Shown piece by piece: positions 1 to 10,756 of a stretch of DNA of 64,000 bases (position 1 is its first letter; every line of letters begins with the position of its first letter). The notes under the pieces are model-generated. The model did not search any database. It was not told the origin of the DNA and was given only the letters and a program-made list of their open reading frames with translations. The translations under genes and the position numbers were made by a program. The DNA comes from Massariosphaeria phaeospora (Eukaryota; Ascomycota; Dothideomycetes; Pleosporales), in the NCBI GenBank assembly GCA_011032825.1, contig JAADJZ010000014.1, positions 248,001-312,000 of the forward strand. The letters run 5' to 3'.

Positions 1-863
1 CCAAGCACGACGTCGCAGTACAACGTGCTGGATATGCAGAACCCAGCGAGGAAGGCGAGAATCGTTGCTAGCACGCCACATACCCATGGCGAGCAAAAGT
101 CGTCATAGCCGTCGTGCAGGCGCTGGCGGTGACGTTTGTACATATACAAACCTGTGAGAACTGCGGTAATAATGGTCGTGATTCCAAACCCGAGGCTGAG
201 CCTGCGCACCACGGGATCGTACCAGTATGAGTTCTTGATCAGATCGAGAAGGCCTACCATGCCTATAATCGTGCCGGCGAGATGGAGGAAGAACCATATG
301 AACGCTGCAGGGTTCACCCCATGGTCCTTCTTTGAGGAGTGGCGCTCTGAGCGGTGATGGTGTCTAGAGCGGTGGTGATGTCCTGATCGTTCATCCCTCT
401 TTTCTCGCCGTCTAATGCAAGACCGGTGAATCGTGATCACGCAAACACAGATGGACGTACACAATGTCCACAGTGCAATCAGGACGAAATTGCAACTGTG
501 GGAACATTGGGCCATCTGAATGGTTGAGATCACGAAGCACCCGACCATGGCTCCCACGGCAAGTAGGAAGTTCCACTTCCATCCAGTGATGAGCCGCCAA
601 GGATTTGATGGTCTCCGGCCAAGAGCGATGCACAACATCGCCCAATAGGTGAGGACGTGGGATATAATGCCAATGGCACCGTATGGCAGCCCGTAGCACT
701 TTATGTCCCCCATGGGACCGCAAGCGGGATTCGGCTTGGGGAGGAAATGTTCTTCGTTGCAGCCGGCTGGGTCATTGGCCTGGGTTTGAGCGACGGTGTT
801 GTGGCCGAACAATAGAAAGAGAAGTACGAGCGAAACGAGACTCTTGGTGTGTGCGTACGTCAT
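1..863 (-). CDS. Fungal multi-pass membrane protein, C-terminus outside window
   Basis: The minus strand is open without interruption from an ATG at 863 to the window edge (about 287 codons), so the C-terminus is missing. The first ~25 residues form a signal peptide (MTYAHTKSLVSLVLLFLLFG...). A short Cys-containing extracellular stretch follows (ACGPMGDIKCYG), then about six hydrophobic segments separated by a His/Arg-rich loop (HHHRSRHHHRSERH) near residues 160-175. I do not recognise a catalytic motif. The layout is that of conserved fungal membrane proteins of unknown function. The loop is probably cytosolic and may bind metal or be charge-regulated, but that is inference only. No intron is needed. 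Confidence 0.7.
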   Translation of the reverse strand, partial: MTYAHTKSLVSLVLLFLLFGHNTVAQTQANDPAGCNEEHFLPKPNPACGPMGDIKCYGLPYGAIGIISHVLTYWAMLCIALGRRPSNPWRLITGWKWNFLLAVGAMVGCFVISTIQMAQCSHSCNFVLIALWTLCTSICVCVITIHRSCIRRREKRDERSGHHHRSRHHHRSERHSSKKDHGVNPAAFIWFFLHLAGTIIGMVGLLDLIKNSYWYDPVVRRLSLGFGITTIITAVLTGLYMYKRHRQRLHDGYDDFCSPWVCGVLATILAFLAGFCISSTLYCDVVL

Positions 864-2069
864 ATTGAACAGGAACCTTAGAGGTGGCGGTCCTGCAATA
901 GTAGGGTGGGTAGCAATTCGAACAGGGGAACAATACTGTTCTTTTGTACCACGGCGTGAGCCATAGCTGCGAGCAGTCTGCCCGGTGAATAGGTCATGCA
1001 CTGTCAAAGTCAGTCGGAGGCTTTCACAATGTCGAGTCAGAGGTCAGGAAAGATCATGTTACTGACCTTACGCCGCGCCCAGCACGTCATTGAAGCATGC
1101 CCATGCGGAGAATATCAGCAAAGGAATACCGCCGGGCAGGGCGTCCCACCACATTGCCAACGTGCACGACAAGGTGTACCAACTCCATGGACTGTAGACT
1201 TTCGGCATGGTTGCTTGGTGTTATATATGTAACGGTGAAATAGTGAACCTTGTGTCCACATAAAAACTTGATGTGTTGGATATACGTTAATAATGAAGCA
1301 GCTCTTTCACGAAAATACCACCGAAGTGTAGAATAGCTACTACTACGAGTATCGGAGGATTTGAAGAGTTGTATTGGCCAGGGTGTGTACTCGAAGGGCT
1401 GAGACGCAGCTTTTAACTGACACAATGTCCCTGCTCGTCGAGAGATATTGTGAACGAAAGTTACTTTGGCATTTTCGAATGACTGTAGTGATGGTCTAAA
1501 GAATGTGAACGAGGACTCGAGATGATATAGTCGTGGCTACTGCAGTAGCTGAACAAATGCCGGAGTGAGGCCATCTGAGCCATATATTTATACACCAGAG
1601 CAAGTTTGCGAAGACGGGTTTGACGTTATGATTTCTCAGTTTTCACCTAGATTGTCAAAAATGTGTTACATGTTTTTCGGAGAAAACGTGTGTTTGTCAA
1701 TCGTTGATTAGCCGCTTGATAGGATTTCTAATCTAGTAGTCATTGCTTGCATCATGCCGATTGCCAATTGAAAAAAAAGGAGAAAGAGTAAGAGCACTGA
1801 ACTCTCCAGTCGAAGGCAAGCCATCGGAATCCACCATGGGTTTGCAAAACAGTTCCAATACATGAATGTGGAGTCGTGGAGGTGTGGATTCCAAGGTTGA
1901 GTTGAATGATGCAGCATGTCGATGAACGTCATGAGGGGCAAGATGCCACCCTCCCCCACACTTATGCTTACATTTAGGCAACAGCCACACCCCATATACG
2001 CCACTGCACCACCACCACTATCACCATCACCATTACTGCACTTCCATCCCATCACCACAAACCACCATC
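864..2069. other. Intergenic, divergent promoter region
   Basis: About 1.2 kb between the divergently transcribed membrane protein and WD40 gene. Only short unsupported open frames are present. A CAC/ACC-rich tract (about 1950-2070) directly precedes the WD40 start. Confidence 0.5.
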
Positions 2070-3926
2070 ATGGAAGCAACCAAACCAAAGCCCCTCAAAG
2101 CCCCCACAAACAAAATGACCTGCCGCACCTCCGCCGACTTCTACGACGCGTGGTCCTTCCCCACCGAAGACGTCGAGCGCGACTTCGCACGGGACTCCGA
2201 GCCCGCGACCTGGGCCTTCGACCACCCCAAAGCGTGGGGCGACGAAGAACATTCCCTCGACATCGCGCAGGAGCTCGGACGAGACGAAAATTCGCACATG
2301 TACCTGCACAGCGCCCTCTCAGGCGACGGAAAGTTCCTTGCAATCAGTCGCAGTTTCGCCGAGAAGATCGTCATCGTGGATGTGCAGGCTCGGGAGGTGA
2401 GGCAGGTTCTGGAGGGCACGGGGGATGTGGTGTGGAGGCCGGTGAGGCGCAGGGAGGGCAGTGGCGTGGCGGCAAAGGATGACGAAGTTGGCGGGGAGGG
2501 CAGTCCGGCGTATATGCTCGTCGGCAGTGCGGAGGACGAAGGGTATCGTTCTGGCAGGAACAACACGCTCATTCTGTGGGATCTGGACAAGAACGGGCGC
2601 GTGCTCGACGAAGAAGAACCCATTGACCCTGCGGCCTTCGCTGCGAAAGCCCTCGGCGCCATCGCGCCCGAACTCGAATCCACTCACGAATGGACAAAGG
2701 ACTTTGTGGACTCGTCGAGTTTGCTGGCAGACTTTGAAGCGGCGCTTCGCAAAGCGGAAGTTGCGCATCGTCGACGCCATAATACGGTTTTGAAAGATGC
2801 GAACCTGGGTGGATTCGGAAGCCAGTCGTTCAGCACGGACGGTAAATATTTACTGTGGCACTATCAAGACAAGTCTACGCAGCAGCGCATGCGCGAGCCC
2901 GACGCGCTCCCACAAGTCGTAGTCTGGGACGTAGACACGTCCAAAGCAGTGCACCGTCTGCGCGGCCACACCGACGCAATCATGTGGTCTGCGTTCAGTC
3001 CCGACTCGAAAACCATCGCAAGCGTATCCTGGGACGGCACGCTCCGCGTCTACCTGTTCTCCACCGGCGAGCTTCTCTGGGCCCACGAGCATTCAGAAAG
3101 CCAGAGCTGGACCGGCGCCTTCGCGCCAGACTCCCAATCCATCGCCTGGAGCTTGAAAGGCGGCCGCGTGGTCAAAGTGCACGAAGTGGCCACTGGCCGC
3201 GTCCTCGCTACCTTCCCTGAGGAGTTCATCGACTGGTGCCGCTGCCTGGCGTGGCATCCCGACGGTGATTCCCTTGCGCTGTGCGTTGACCGCAGCGCTT
3301 ACATCTGGCGGCCCTTCGACAGCGACGGCAACAGCGACGGCAACAGCGACACAGACAAACCCTCCAACACCGGAACCCTCGCCCAACACTTCCAGCTCCC
3401 CTTCTCCTCCTCCTGGCAAAGCTTCGCCGCCGTCTCATCCATCTCCTGGCTCGGCACCGGGCGCCGCCTCAGCGTCGCCATCTCGGACGGTACATCGCTC
3501 GTCTACGACACGCAGCACAACCGCAAAGAGCTATTTGCGCGGCCCGCCGGCGCGGCCACGAGCGGAGCGGAGCAGGCGCTTTTCCTCGTGCGGGACGATG
3601 CGCGCAGTGCGAGGCAGCAGGATGATAGCAGGATGTATGTGAGTGTGGATGGGGATGCGAGGGTGAGGTATTGGACGGGGGTGATGGGCGAGGCGGCGGG
3701 GTGGTGGGAGGGGTGGGGGAAGAAGGTGAAGAAGGTGAAGAAGGGGATGGTGAAGGGGAAGGATGGGGTGGATACGTTCCCGGAGACGGGGAAGTATGTT
3801 AAGATTACGAAGATGAGCAGTCGACCGCAAGAGCCTGTAGAGGGGCTCGTGGCGGGAGTAGAAGGCAAGAAGGAAGAGCGGGACGAGTGGGCGGAAAGGG
3901 GGGCGGAGCTCTGGACTGCAGAGTAG
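2070..3926 (+). CDS. WD40-repeat protein
   Basis: Intronless 618-codon frame starting at an ATG preceded by a CACCATC leader. WD40-like blades are visible from residue ~76 (SALSGDGKFLAIS) through ~165 (NTLILWDLD) and most clearly at ~245-425: VVVWDVDTSKAVHRLRGHTD, AFSPDSKTIASVSWDGTLRV, then APDSQSIAWS and LAWHPDGDSLAL. A Ser/Asp/Asn repeat (DSDGNSDGNSDTD, ~418-430) interrupts the propeller. A Lys-rich stretch (KKVKKVKKGMVKGK, ~550-565) near the C-terminus could be a nuclear or RNA-contact segment. WD40 proteins are scaffolds, so the partner cannot be read from the sequence. No orthologue is recognised by name. Confidence 0.85.
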   Translation: MEATKPKPLKAPTNKMTCRTSADFYDAWSFPTEDVERDFARDSEPATWAFDHPKAWGDEEHSLDIAQELGRDENSHMYLHSALSGDGKFLAISRSFAEKIVIVDVQAREVRQVLEGTGDVVWRPVRRREGSGVAAKDDEVGGEGSPAYMLVGSAEDEGYRSGRNNTLILWDLDKNGRVLDEEEPIDPAAFAAKALGAIAPELESTHEWTKDFVDSSSLLADFEAALRKAEVAHRRRHNTVLKDANLGGFGSQSFSTDGKYLLWHYQDKSTQQRMREPDALPQVVVWDVDTSKAVHRLRGHTDAIMWSAFSPDSKTIASVSWDGTLRVYLFSTGELLWAHEHSESQSWTGAFAPDSQSIAWSLKGGRVVKVHEVATGRVLATFPEEFIDWCRCLAWHPDGDSLALCVDRSAYIWRPFDSDGNSDGNSDTDKPSNTGTLAQHFQLPFSSSWQSFAAVSSISWLGTGRRLSVAISDGTSLVYDTQHNRKELFARPAGAATSGAEQALFLVRDDARSARQQDDSRMYVSVDGDARVRYWTGVMGEAAGWWEGWGKKVKKVKKGMVKGKDGVDTFPETGKYVKITKMSSRPQEPVEGLVAGVEGKKEERDEWAERGAELWTAE

Positions 3927-4345
3927 GGGTCGTCGGTCGCATTTAGGGGTTTATATAACCACAGACTGCTACCAACAGAACGAATCGATACCAGAATCTC
4001 GTGCGACGATTTAGGAGCTACCTGCAGAAATAACTCGTTGCCGATACAGATAGGGGGGACTCTAGGTGAAGAACAGAATGTATCGATGCCGGATTTCTGC
4101 GCGATAACTCAAGGATACAGTGCTCAAGTCACTCACCTATGTATGCATTAAACAGAATCCCCACGTCCCACGAATGAACTTCCCGCCCAACCTCATCCCC
4201 CACTCCACTCAACTCCCCGGCGCTTTCTCGCTCCGTTCCGCTCCGTTCCTGCTCTGCTATTCCCGCATCCCTCCTCCGCTCATCAGACGTCGTCCACCGA
4301 GGCCAAAACGAAGGTCTATGCTTGTTCTTGCCATGCAAGAAATGC
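3927..4345. other. Convergent 3' intergenic region
   Basis: About 420 bp between the 3' ends of the WD40 and LPMO genes. No gene or repeat seen; it presumably holds both 3' UTRs. Confidence 0.4.
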
Positions 4346-5436
4346 CTAGCCCAGCCACACCGGCGGCCCCGGCATAGGATAATGCTAAACCGCGCATTAG
4401 CCACCAGTCCATCCGAACACTCACGCTTAACAGCCATCCAGTGCCGCACTCAACTCACCGTATCATTCTTATGCTCCCAGTAAAACCACTCCGAGCCCTC
4501 GCGATACGACGGCCAACTCGTGCCTACAATCGCACGATTTCAGTTAGCACGCGCCCACACCCCCGCATTCAGTATCCGGCAGTGCAAGTCCACTCACCCC
4601 AATTCCCCTCATACGCGCCCGGAAACGCCACCAGCGCCTCCTTGTCCGGCACACTATCCCCCCGCCCTTTCACATCCAACTGCACGCAATTGGGAAACAC
4701 CTGCACGGGCCCCGTCTGCAGATTGACCATCTCGTGGCGTAACAGATATTTGCCGGGACGCAGCGTCTTGGGCGTGGCGAAGGCGAGGGGTTGGCCGGCT
4801 TGGATGTCGCGCACTATACCATACACGTTAGCTTTTCATTTCCTTTCCTTTCTTTGCATAGTATAGTGTAGATGTGAGGGATAGATGTAAACCCAACATA
4901 CTCGCCCAGTCCCCACTAACAAACTCCCCACTCCGCAGCCCAACCTGCCAAATCTTAAACCAGATCTGCGCTTGCGTATCCACGGCCTCGCAGCCCGCGG
5001 CCGGACACGCAGCCATGTAGGCGAGCATCGGGCCGTAGGGGTGGTCGAAGCCCGTGGGCTGGTTGGAGCCCGCGGGGATGTAGTCGATGCTTATGGTGCT
5101 GCCGGCGGTGTGGGGCGCGTGGTAGGAATGTTCGGAGGGCGTGCCGGGATCGCCGCAGGCGAGGAGCGCGTCGGTGAGGTTGTTGCGTTGGTCGAAGCCG
5201 GAGTAGGACCAGAGGCGTTGGATGGTGCTGGTGGTGGTGTTGAGGACGTCGGCACCGGCGCTGGGGAGGGAGTGGTTAGTGGGTGGTTAGTGGGTGGGGA
5301 GAGGGGACGGGTGGGAGAGAGTGCGGACGGACCCGGAGTGTACGACGTTGTCGATGGTGTATTGTTGGCCGCCGCCGTGGCTTGCGACGAGAGGCACGCA
5401 GGCTAGCAGGAAGCTTGCTAATTGGAATTGAGGCAT
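4346..5436 (-). CDS. AA9 lytic polysaccharide monooxygenase, secreted
   Basis: Five exons: 5436-5333, 5260-4902, 4813-4598, 4523-4459 and 4384-4346, giving 260 codons. Donors are GTATGT and GTGAGT, except the first (GTCCGT), which is weak. A signal peptide ends ...VPLVAS just before HGGG, so His1 of the copper brace is available after cleavage. Further AA9 signatures are TIQRLW, SYHAPHTAGS, FDHPYGPMLAYMAAC with the second brace His, WFKIWQVG, KYLLRHEMV, VFPNCVQLDV and the terminal YPMPGPPVWLG. There is no CBM1 or linker. AA9 enzymes oxidatively cleave cellulose or other beta-glucans outside the cell. The axial position that is usually Tyr (QxYPxC) is Phe here (QVFPNC). The first splice junction is the least certain. 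Confidence 0.88.
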
Positions 5437-5522
5437 CGTTGCGGTTTCTGGTGAGTATGAAACTGGCTGGAGCGGTGACGGATGAAACAAATAGCTACTG
5501 TGGAAGTAGCCAGTAGACTTGC

Positions 5523-5532
5523 CTATATATAC
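5523..5532 (-). promoter_or_regulatory. TATA-like box upstream of AA9 LPMO
   Basis: TATATATA (read on the minus strand within ACTAGTATATATAGGC) lies about 90 bp upstream of the LPMO ATG, a plausible core-promoter position. Confidence 0.4.
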
Positions 5533-7238
5533 TAGTCTCGTATAATTTCCACCATGGTGAGTGAATCGGATTGCAATATCGCAATACTCAACCACCAATC
5601 GGAAGGGTTCCTAGATCGAGGTATTACCGTATACGTCTGGCGGAGCGTTACACAAACAATATGGACCACTCTATTCCAAGCGTTCGTCAGTCAGGACATA
5701 CTGTGTATTCGTGCGAGTGTCTCTCGTGGTGCTCGTCTGACGTTGTACATGCCTTTTTGAGGCGTGCGGAGCAGTGCGGAATGAGGAAAGCTGGATGTAA
5801 TATCTAGACTTCACCTTGTTTATAGGCTGAAGGCTGAATGTTGCGTACAGTGGCGGGTTGGAATTGTTTGCCTAAACAAGTGCATGGCACTGCATGCAGG
5901 CGTGCTATTAGCCATTCGTCTGGTGACCATTGAACAGGGCTGGTTAGTAAATGACTTCTCGGGAGCGACTCAGCATACCGCACACAGAAAGCAGTGTTAA
6001 GAATTAAACGTGAAGTTCATAAGAACCTTCGTAGCGTTTTCTACCGAATGGTTGTTGCCGTGACATATGGGTGGTCACCGGGTCGCTGGTACCGGCGCTG
6101 ACGCCGACGAGATTGAATCGTGATGGACCGCATTAGATAGGATCCATTCCTAACAATGAATCCAACAATCTGCAAACCATGTCGAAGACACCAGCATCAT
6201 TTCCTCCGAATTGAACACCAAAGAACGAGCAGAGGTCTCGTTTAGATGTAGAATCGAGCGACGTCTCACAAGCTACACAAAGGGCCCATTCGCTGTGTTG
6301 GATTCAAAGACGATATATCGGGTGGTATCTTCAAGTTTTGAGACAACACAGTTAAGTGTTCCATGTAAAATGCACACTTCTTTAAAGACGAGTAAAAGAG
6401 AAAGCGAGACTAAGCAAGAAAAGTGCACTTATATGAAAAAAGCACTTAGTCTGTGTTGATATCGGAACCCCGTGCGCAGCATTGCGGAGAGCCTGGCGTG
6501 GGCTGCGGTCGGTAGATGGCTTTCGCTGTAGAAGTCGGAGTCGTCTTTACGGCGAGTCCATGACTACGGTAAGCTCCTCGATTCATCCATCGCATGGGAT
6601 GCGAGGCACAGCAGCTACCGGTCTGTAGGAACACTTGGAAACGGCGGCCAAGAGATCGGAAGGTCGGAAGGCTGGAAGGTGTCGATGCGATGGTGAATAC
6701 AGGTCGACAGTTCCCGGGGTGAGGTTCTCCATGGGTGATTTGTGTTGTTGTCGCGGAGAAAGGTGGGGAGGGAAGAGGTGCGAGTCCACGGGTGAGTGAG
6801 AGCGCCCGTTCGCTCTTTCGTTTCTGATCGATTGTGTGGCCCTTTGCGCCCAATGGAGAAGGGACTACATATCGGCGAGGTCCGTAGCTGTGGACTGCCT
6901 CTTGTTATATCCGTCTGAGCCTCGAGGGCACACGAGAATTGGCCAGAGTCGGCTATGCATCCCTACGCCTACCTAATACTCTATCGTTACACCTAGATTC
7001 TTCTTCACGGCCTTCCTAGCTAGTTGACTCTGGCAAAGTGAGTTGTTCTATAGCGGAACAGCTATAGATACTGACGTGTCTGCAAAGACTCATGTCCCCT
7101 CTTATGTGGAAAGACGCCGTCGCTGGTAGCGCTGCGTCAAGTGGAGGCCGAGGTAGTTCCTGCATTTGCGGTGGGGTGAGATGATGACGTCTCGTATACT
7201 CACAGACCTGACAGACCTGACTGCGACGCTGTCCGAAG
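5533..7238. other. Intergenic, no gene seen
   Basis: About 1.7 kb between the divergent LPMO and the gene at 7239. Open frames on both strands (for example 6446-6853 minus) are short, lack motifs and lack consistent splice sites. Confidence 0.45.
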
Positions 7239-8186
7239 ATGAACGACGCCCCGCCATACTCTCCTAATGCCACCTCGAGTGAGACGAGACTGCCATATGA
7301 CTATCAGTATGTGAGCGCGCAGGACGAAGACGGGGATCCGTTCGAGTCGTTGGCCCGCCCGAAGCCCTCGACCGCCGAATCGTCCTCTTCCGCAGCCGTG
7401 TTTGCGCAACAGAGCTCACCGTCGCCCTCGTCCGTATCTTTCGCGACTCCTCTGCGGCCAACTGTCTCAACCCCAGCGCGCCTCGCTCCTACATTCATCT
7501 ACTCACCCGAACTCCCACCGGGCTACGCGCCTGTCGACGAACTAGCACGCTCCTTCCGTCTCGCGCCACCCTTCATCTACACTACGAAGACGAGCGCTGT
7601 CCCGCGCTACCAGCTCATGCAGGAGTTCTCGCGCTCCGGCCGGCCCAGCAAACTGCACATCCGGCGCCTTCTGGCCTCAGAAACGCGGTCTGCATCGCTT
7701 CCGACCGCTGCACTCGTGTCCGACGACGGCAAGCCGCGCATCCGCTACGACGAGGAGGGCACCATGTACAGCGTATCGGCCTACGACGGCAGCATGCGCG
7801 GCCACAGATCTAGTACTATAGGCGGTCTGATAACGCTGGAGACGGTGAAGGGGCTGAGGGGTGGCAGAACAACGAAGATCCACCGCGTTACCAAGAACCG
7901 GCGGCGGGACAGCCTGAATCCGGAGAACGAAGCGCGCATGCAGAGATATGGGTACCAGGCCAAAGACGAGTGGGATAAAAACATGCTGTTTTGTGTGAAA
8001 CGGGGGGAGTGGGAGGATGATGAGGGTGTGCGGATTGCGGTTGAAGGGGACGGCAGGAGCGAACTGGATATTCTGGCGCGTGTAGAGGGCAGGGGCTGGT
8101 GGCGGGATCTGGTGGTGAGCTGCTGGGTGATGCGGGTGTGGGCGAGCGACGGGCTGCGGTGGGAGGGCGATGTGAAGGGGTGGTAG
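7239..8186 (+). CDS. Conserved-looking protein of unknown function
   Basis: Intronless 315-codon frame. Residues 1-85 are Ser/Pro/Thr-rich and look disordered. The central and C-terminal parts look folded: APPFIYTTKTSAVPRYQLMQ, then a stretch at ~190-230 with GGLITLETVKGLRGGRTTKI and RVTKNRRRDS, then a Trp-rich end with GWWRDLVVSCWVMRVWASDG. I recognise no family. The Trp-rich end and the absence of a signal peptide or TM segment suggest an intracellular protein with a beta-rich domain. The ATG is in good context and the frame has strong codon bias. Confidence 0.65.
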   Translation: MNDAPPYSPNATSSETRLPYDYQYVSAQDEDGDPFESLARPKPSTAESSSSAAVFAQQSSPSPSSVSFATPLRPTVSTPARLAPTFIYSPELPPGYAPVDELARSFRLAPPFIYTTKTSAVPRYQLMQEFSRSGRPSKLHIRRLLASETRSASLPTAALVSDDGKPRIRYDEEGTMYSVSAYDGSMRGHRSSTIGGLITLETVKGLRGGRTTKIHRVTKNRRRDSLNPENEARMQRYGYQAKDEWDKNMLFCVKRGEWEDDEGVRIAVEGDGRSELDILARVEGRGWWRDLVVSCWVMRVWASDGLRWEGDVKGW

Positions 8187-8653
8187 GTCATACAGGGACG
8201 GCGAGTGGCTGGGGGGATGCGGCTCAGGTGGCAGTGGCAGTGGCAGTGGCATGGTGGAACCGCAACCGTGCAGGTGGCATTTATTGAGTGACGTGACTTG
8301 GTAGCCGCAGACAGACGTACACAAAACACAAACACATGCCACAACGACACCGGCGACACCTCGTCGTCGTCTGCCCGCCCCTCGCGCCCTTCTGCTGTTC
8401 GTACCGTCCCGACTGCTGCTGAGCATGGCCCGCCGGGCATCGTCTCGCGCGCTGCGTCGCGCCAAGCCGGAAGCGGCGCCCACGGACGGGCCCAACGCTC
8501 TTGCCTGCTCCCCGTCGCTGCCGTCGCCGCCAACGCGCGCAACACGATGGAGTAACGCCGGATGCCAATGCAGCGCTGTTCCCTGCGCCCACACTCCTGC
8601 GCTCCTCTTCTCTTCCAAAGCCGGCTTGACGAGCGGAGCGGCCAGCAGCCACG
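8187..8653. other. Intergenic
   Basis: About 470 bp between two genes on the same strand. It contains a short GGCAGT repeat (about 8226-8252) and Arg/Ser-coding-like GC-rich DNA; no supported gene. Confidence 0.35.
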
Positions 8654-10756
8654 ATGCCGCTGCTCACGCCCTCGCGCCTCGCCGTCCTGGTGCTGTCGTT
8701 GTCGCTTCTGACTTTCCTCTGGACGCTGGGCCTCCCGCACCAGCTCGCTACCCCGTCGCTCCCGATCATACACCACGAGACGCCGGATTACAAGCCGCTG
8801 CCGAGCAGGCCGGCCAACCCGGCTGTCGTCCCGCCCGAGTTTCCCACCGTTACGCCCCCGCGGCCGTCGCAGTTTGATAATGATAACGGGGAATCGGGTG
8901 AAGACAGCGATGTGCCGTTTCTGAGCGGGGAAGATGGCGAGGGCAGGCCATACGAGAAGGAAAACAAGCCCACGGGGAGCGCAGACGAGGACAAGCCCAC
9001 AGAGAGCGGGAAAGGCGAAGAACAGAAGCCCCTGGAAACCTCTACACGGCTGCCCACCACGCTGAAAACCGAGTTGGTTGCCTCCTCCACTGCCACGAAT
9101 GGGTCCGGTGCCGCCCTGCCGTCCCCCTCCTCAGAGCCACTCAAGCCATGCACAGAGTGGCCCGGGGCATCGGACGTGATGGTCGTTGTCAAAACCAGCA
9201 AAGCCGAAGCCTACGAGAAGATTCCCACGCATCTGCTCACGCTCCTCTCCTGCGTGCCTAACTTCGTCATCTTTAGCGACCACGCCGGCGAAATCGACGG
9301 TCACCCGGTCCACGATGCGCTCGACACCATCACCGACTCGGCGAAAGCGGCGCATGACGAGTTCCGCGAGTACGAGCAGATGCAGTCGGATATGGAATAC
9401 AAGCCGAGCGTCGACAGGACGAAGGCACTGGACAAGTGGAAGATCCTGCCCATGGTGTACAAGGCGTTCCAGATGCGGCCGCACCAGAAGTTCTACATCT
9501 TCATCGAGGCGGACACGAGCCTGAGCTGGACCAATCTTTTGCAGTGGTTGGTCAGGCTAGACTACCGCATTCCCTACTACAGCGGCGCGCCGACCTACCT
9601 GAATCGGCTCAAGTTTGCGCAGCGGGGCTCTGGAATCCTTCTTTCCAATGGCGCCATGCAGCATTACTCGTACATCTACGAGGAGCGGTACGAGTCGCAT
9701 TGGGAGGCGCAGGTGGGCAAAGGCTGCTGCGGCGATACTGTCCTTTCGACGGCCCTGTCAGAATCCCACGTCGAGTTCTACTCGGCATGGCCGCTGCTGC
9801 AAGGCGAAACACTGGCAACGCTCGACTGGTCTAAGAAGCACTGGTGCGTGCCCATTGTTTCCTGGCACCACGTGTCGAGTGCGGAAATCGACATTCTGTG
9901 GGCCTTCCAGCGGAACTGGACGCGACAGCATGGCTCGGGCGTGCCCTATCTCTTCATCAACGCCTTCGAGGAGCTCGTAGTCCCGCACCTGGAGGAAGTC
10001 AAGCACGACTGGGATAATATGAGCCGGGACACCAAGATCGTGGGGAAGGATGCGAAAGCGAAAGCGGAGGCGGAGGAGGCAAAGAAGCAGGCTGAGCTGG
10101 AGGAGGAACAAAAGGCCGATGCTCTGAAAATCCAGGCACTGAAAGATGATGCATCAGAAACTAATACCACCGATCCCAAGGCCGAACCATCCGAAGTCGA
10201 CGAATCCGAAGCCGAACCATCCAAGGTCAACGAGAGCGAAACTGACGCACCGAAATCCGATAAATCCAAAGTCGACAAGACCAAAACCGATGCACTAAAA
10301 CCCGATAAATCCAAAGCCGACGCCCCCAAAGTCGACGCCCACAAAATCTCCGCACCCAAACCATCATCCTCAAAAACCCCCACCCCCAAAACCGCCGCCA
10401 AACCCGCCCGCCCAAAACCTGCACCCCCCTCCCCAGTCGGCCCCAACAGCAACCGCCCCCGCGCCGACCTCAGCGTTTCCGACAAGACCGGCGACGCGAT
10501 CAAAGCGGCAGCCGACAGCGTCGAGAACTGCGCCGCGCTCTGCCAGAAAGCCGACGACTGCGTGCAGTGGAAGCACACGGCCAAGGGCAACGGCGAGTGC
10601 CATCTCGGCAAAGTGGTGCGGCTGGGCAAGAAGGTGGAAAAGAAAGAGGGTGAGCCCGGGTGGACGAGTGGGTGGGTGGTGGAGCGCGTGGAGAAGGTAA
10701 GGGAGGAGTGGATGGGGAAGTGTGAGGAGCCGAGGTGGCGGTTCAATCAGTATTAG
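8654..10756 (+). CDS. GT31-like (fringe-type) glycosyltransferase with PAN-like C-terminus
   Basis: Intronless 700-codon frame. An N-terminal signal anchor (residues ~7-28, LAVLVLSLSLLTFLWTLGL) predicts a type II Golgi membrane protein. A Pro/Glu/Lys-rich stem runs to ~165. The catalytic region ~170-450 contains MVVVKTSKAEAYEKIPTHLL, the DxD-like element FIEADTSLSWTN (~283-294), KGCCGDTVLS and WCVPIVSWHHVSS, as in fungal GT31/DUF604 proteins. Residues ~455-600 are a low-complexity Lys/Ala/Asp/Pro region with repeated K-x-D-K-S-K/T units. A C-terminal Cys-containing module (ENCAALCQKADDCVQWKH ... GECHLG) resembles a PAN/apple fold. The likely role is sugar transfer to secreted glycans or wall polymers; donor and acceptor are unknown. 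Confidence 0.85.
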   Translation: MPLLTPSRLAVLVLSLSLLTFLWTLGLPHQLATPSLPIIHHETPDYKPLPSRPANPAVVPPEFPTVTPPRPSQFDNDNGESGEDSDVPFLSGEDGEGRPYEKENKPTGSADEDKPTESGKGEEQKPLETSTRLPTTLKTELVASSTATNGSGAALPSPSSEPLKPCTEWPGASDVMVVVKTSKAEAYEKIPTHLLTLLSCVPNFVIFSDHAGEIDGHPVHDALDTITDSAKAAHDEFREYEQMQSDMEYKPSVDRTKALDKWKILPMVYKAFQMRPHQKFYIFIEADTSLSWTNLLQWLVRLDYRIPYYSGAPTYLNRLKFAQRGSGILLSNGAMQHYSYIYEERYESHWEAQVGKGCCGDTVLSTALSESHVEFYSAWPLLQGETLATLDWSKKHWCVPIVSWHHVSSAEIDILWAFQRNWTRQHGSGVPYLFINAFEELVVPHLEEVKHDWDNMSRDTKIVGKDAKAKAEAEEAKKQAELEEEQKADALKIQALKDDASETNTTDPKAEPSEVDESEAEPSKVNESETDAPKSDKSKVDKTKTDALKPDKSKADAPKVDAHKISAPKPSSSKTPTPKTAAKPARPKPAPPSPVGPNSNRPRADLSVSDKTGDAIKAAADSVENCAALCQKADDCVQWKHTAKGNGECHLGKVVRLGKKVEKKEGEPGWTSGWVVERVEKVREEWMGKCEEPRWRFNQY

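Noticed and set aside
2095..3868. Many antisense and shifted frames over the WD40 gene
   Set aside because: Shadows of a strongly biased coding frame; only the 618-codon frame shows WD40 repeats.
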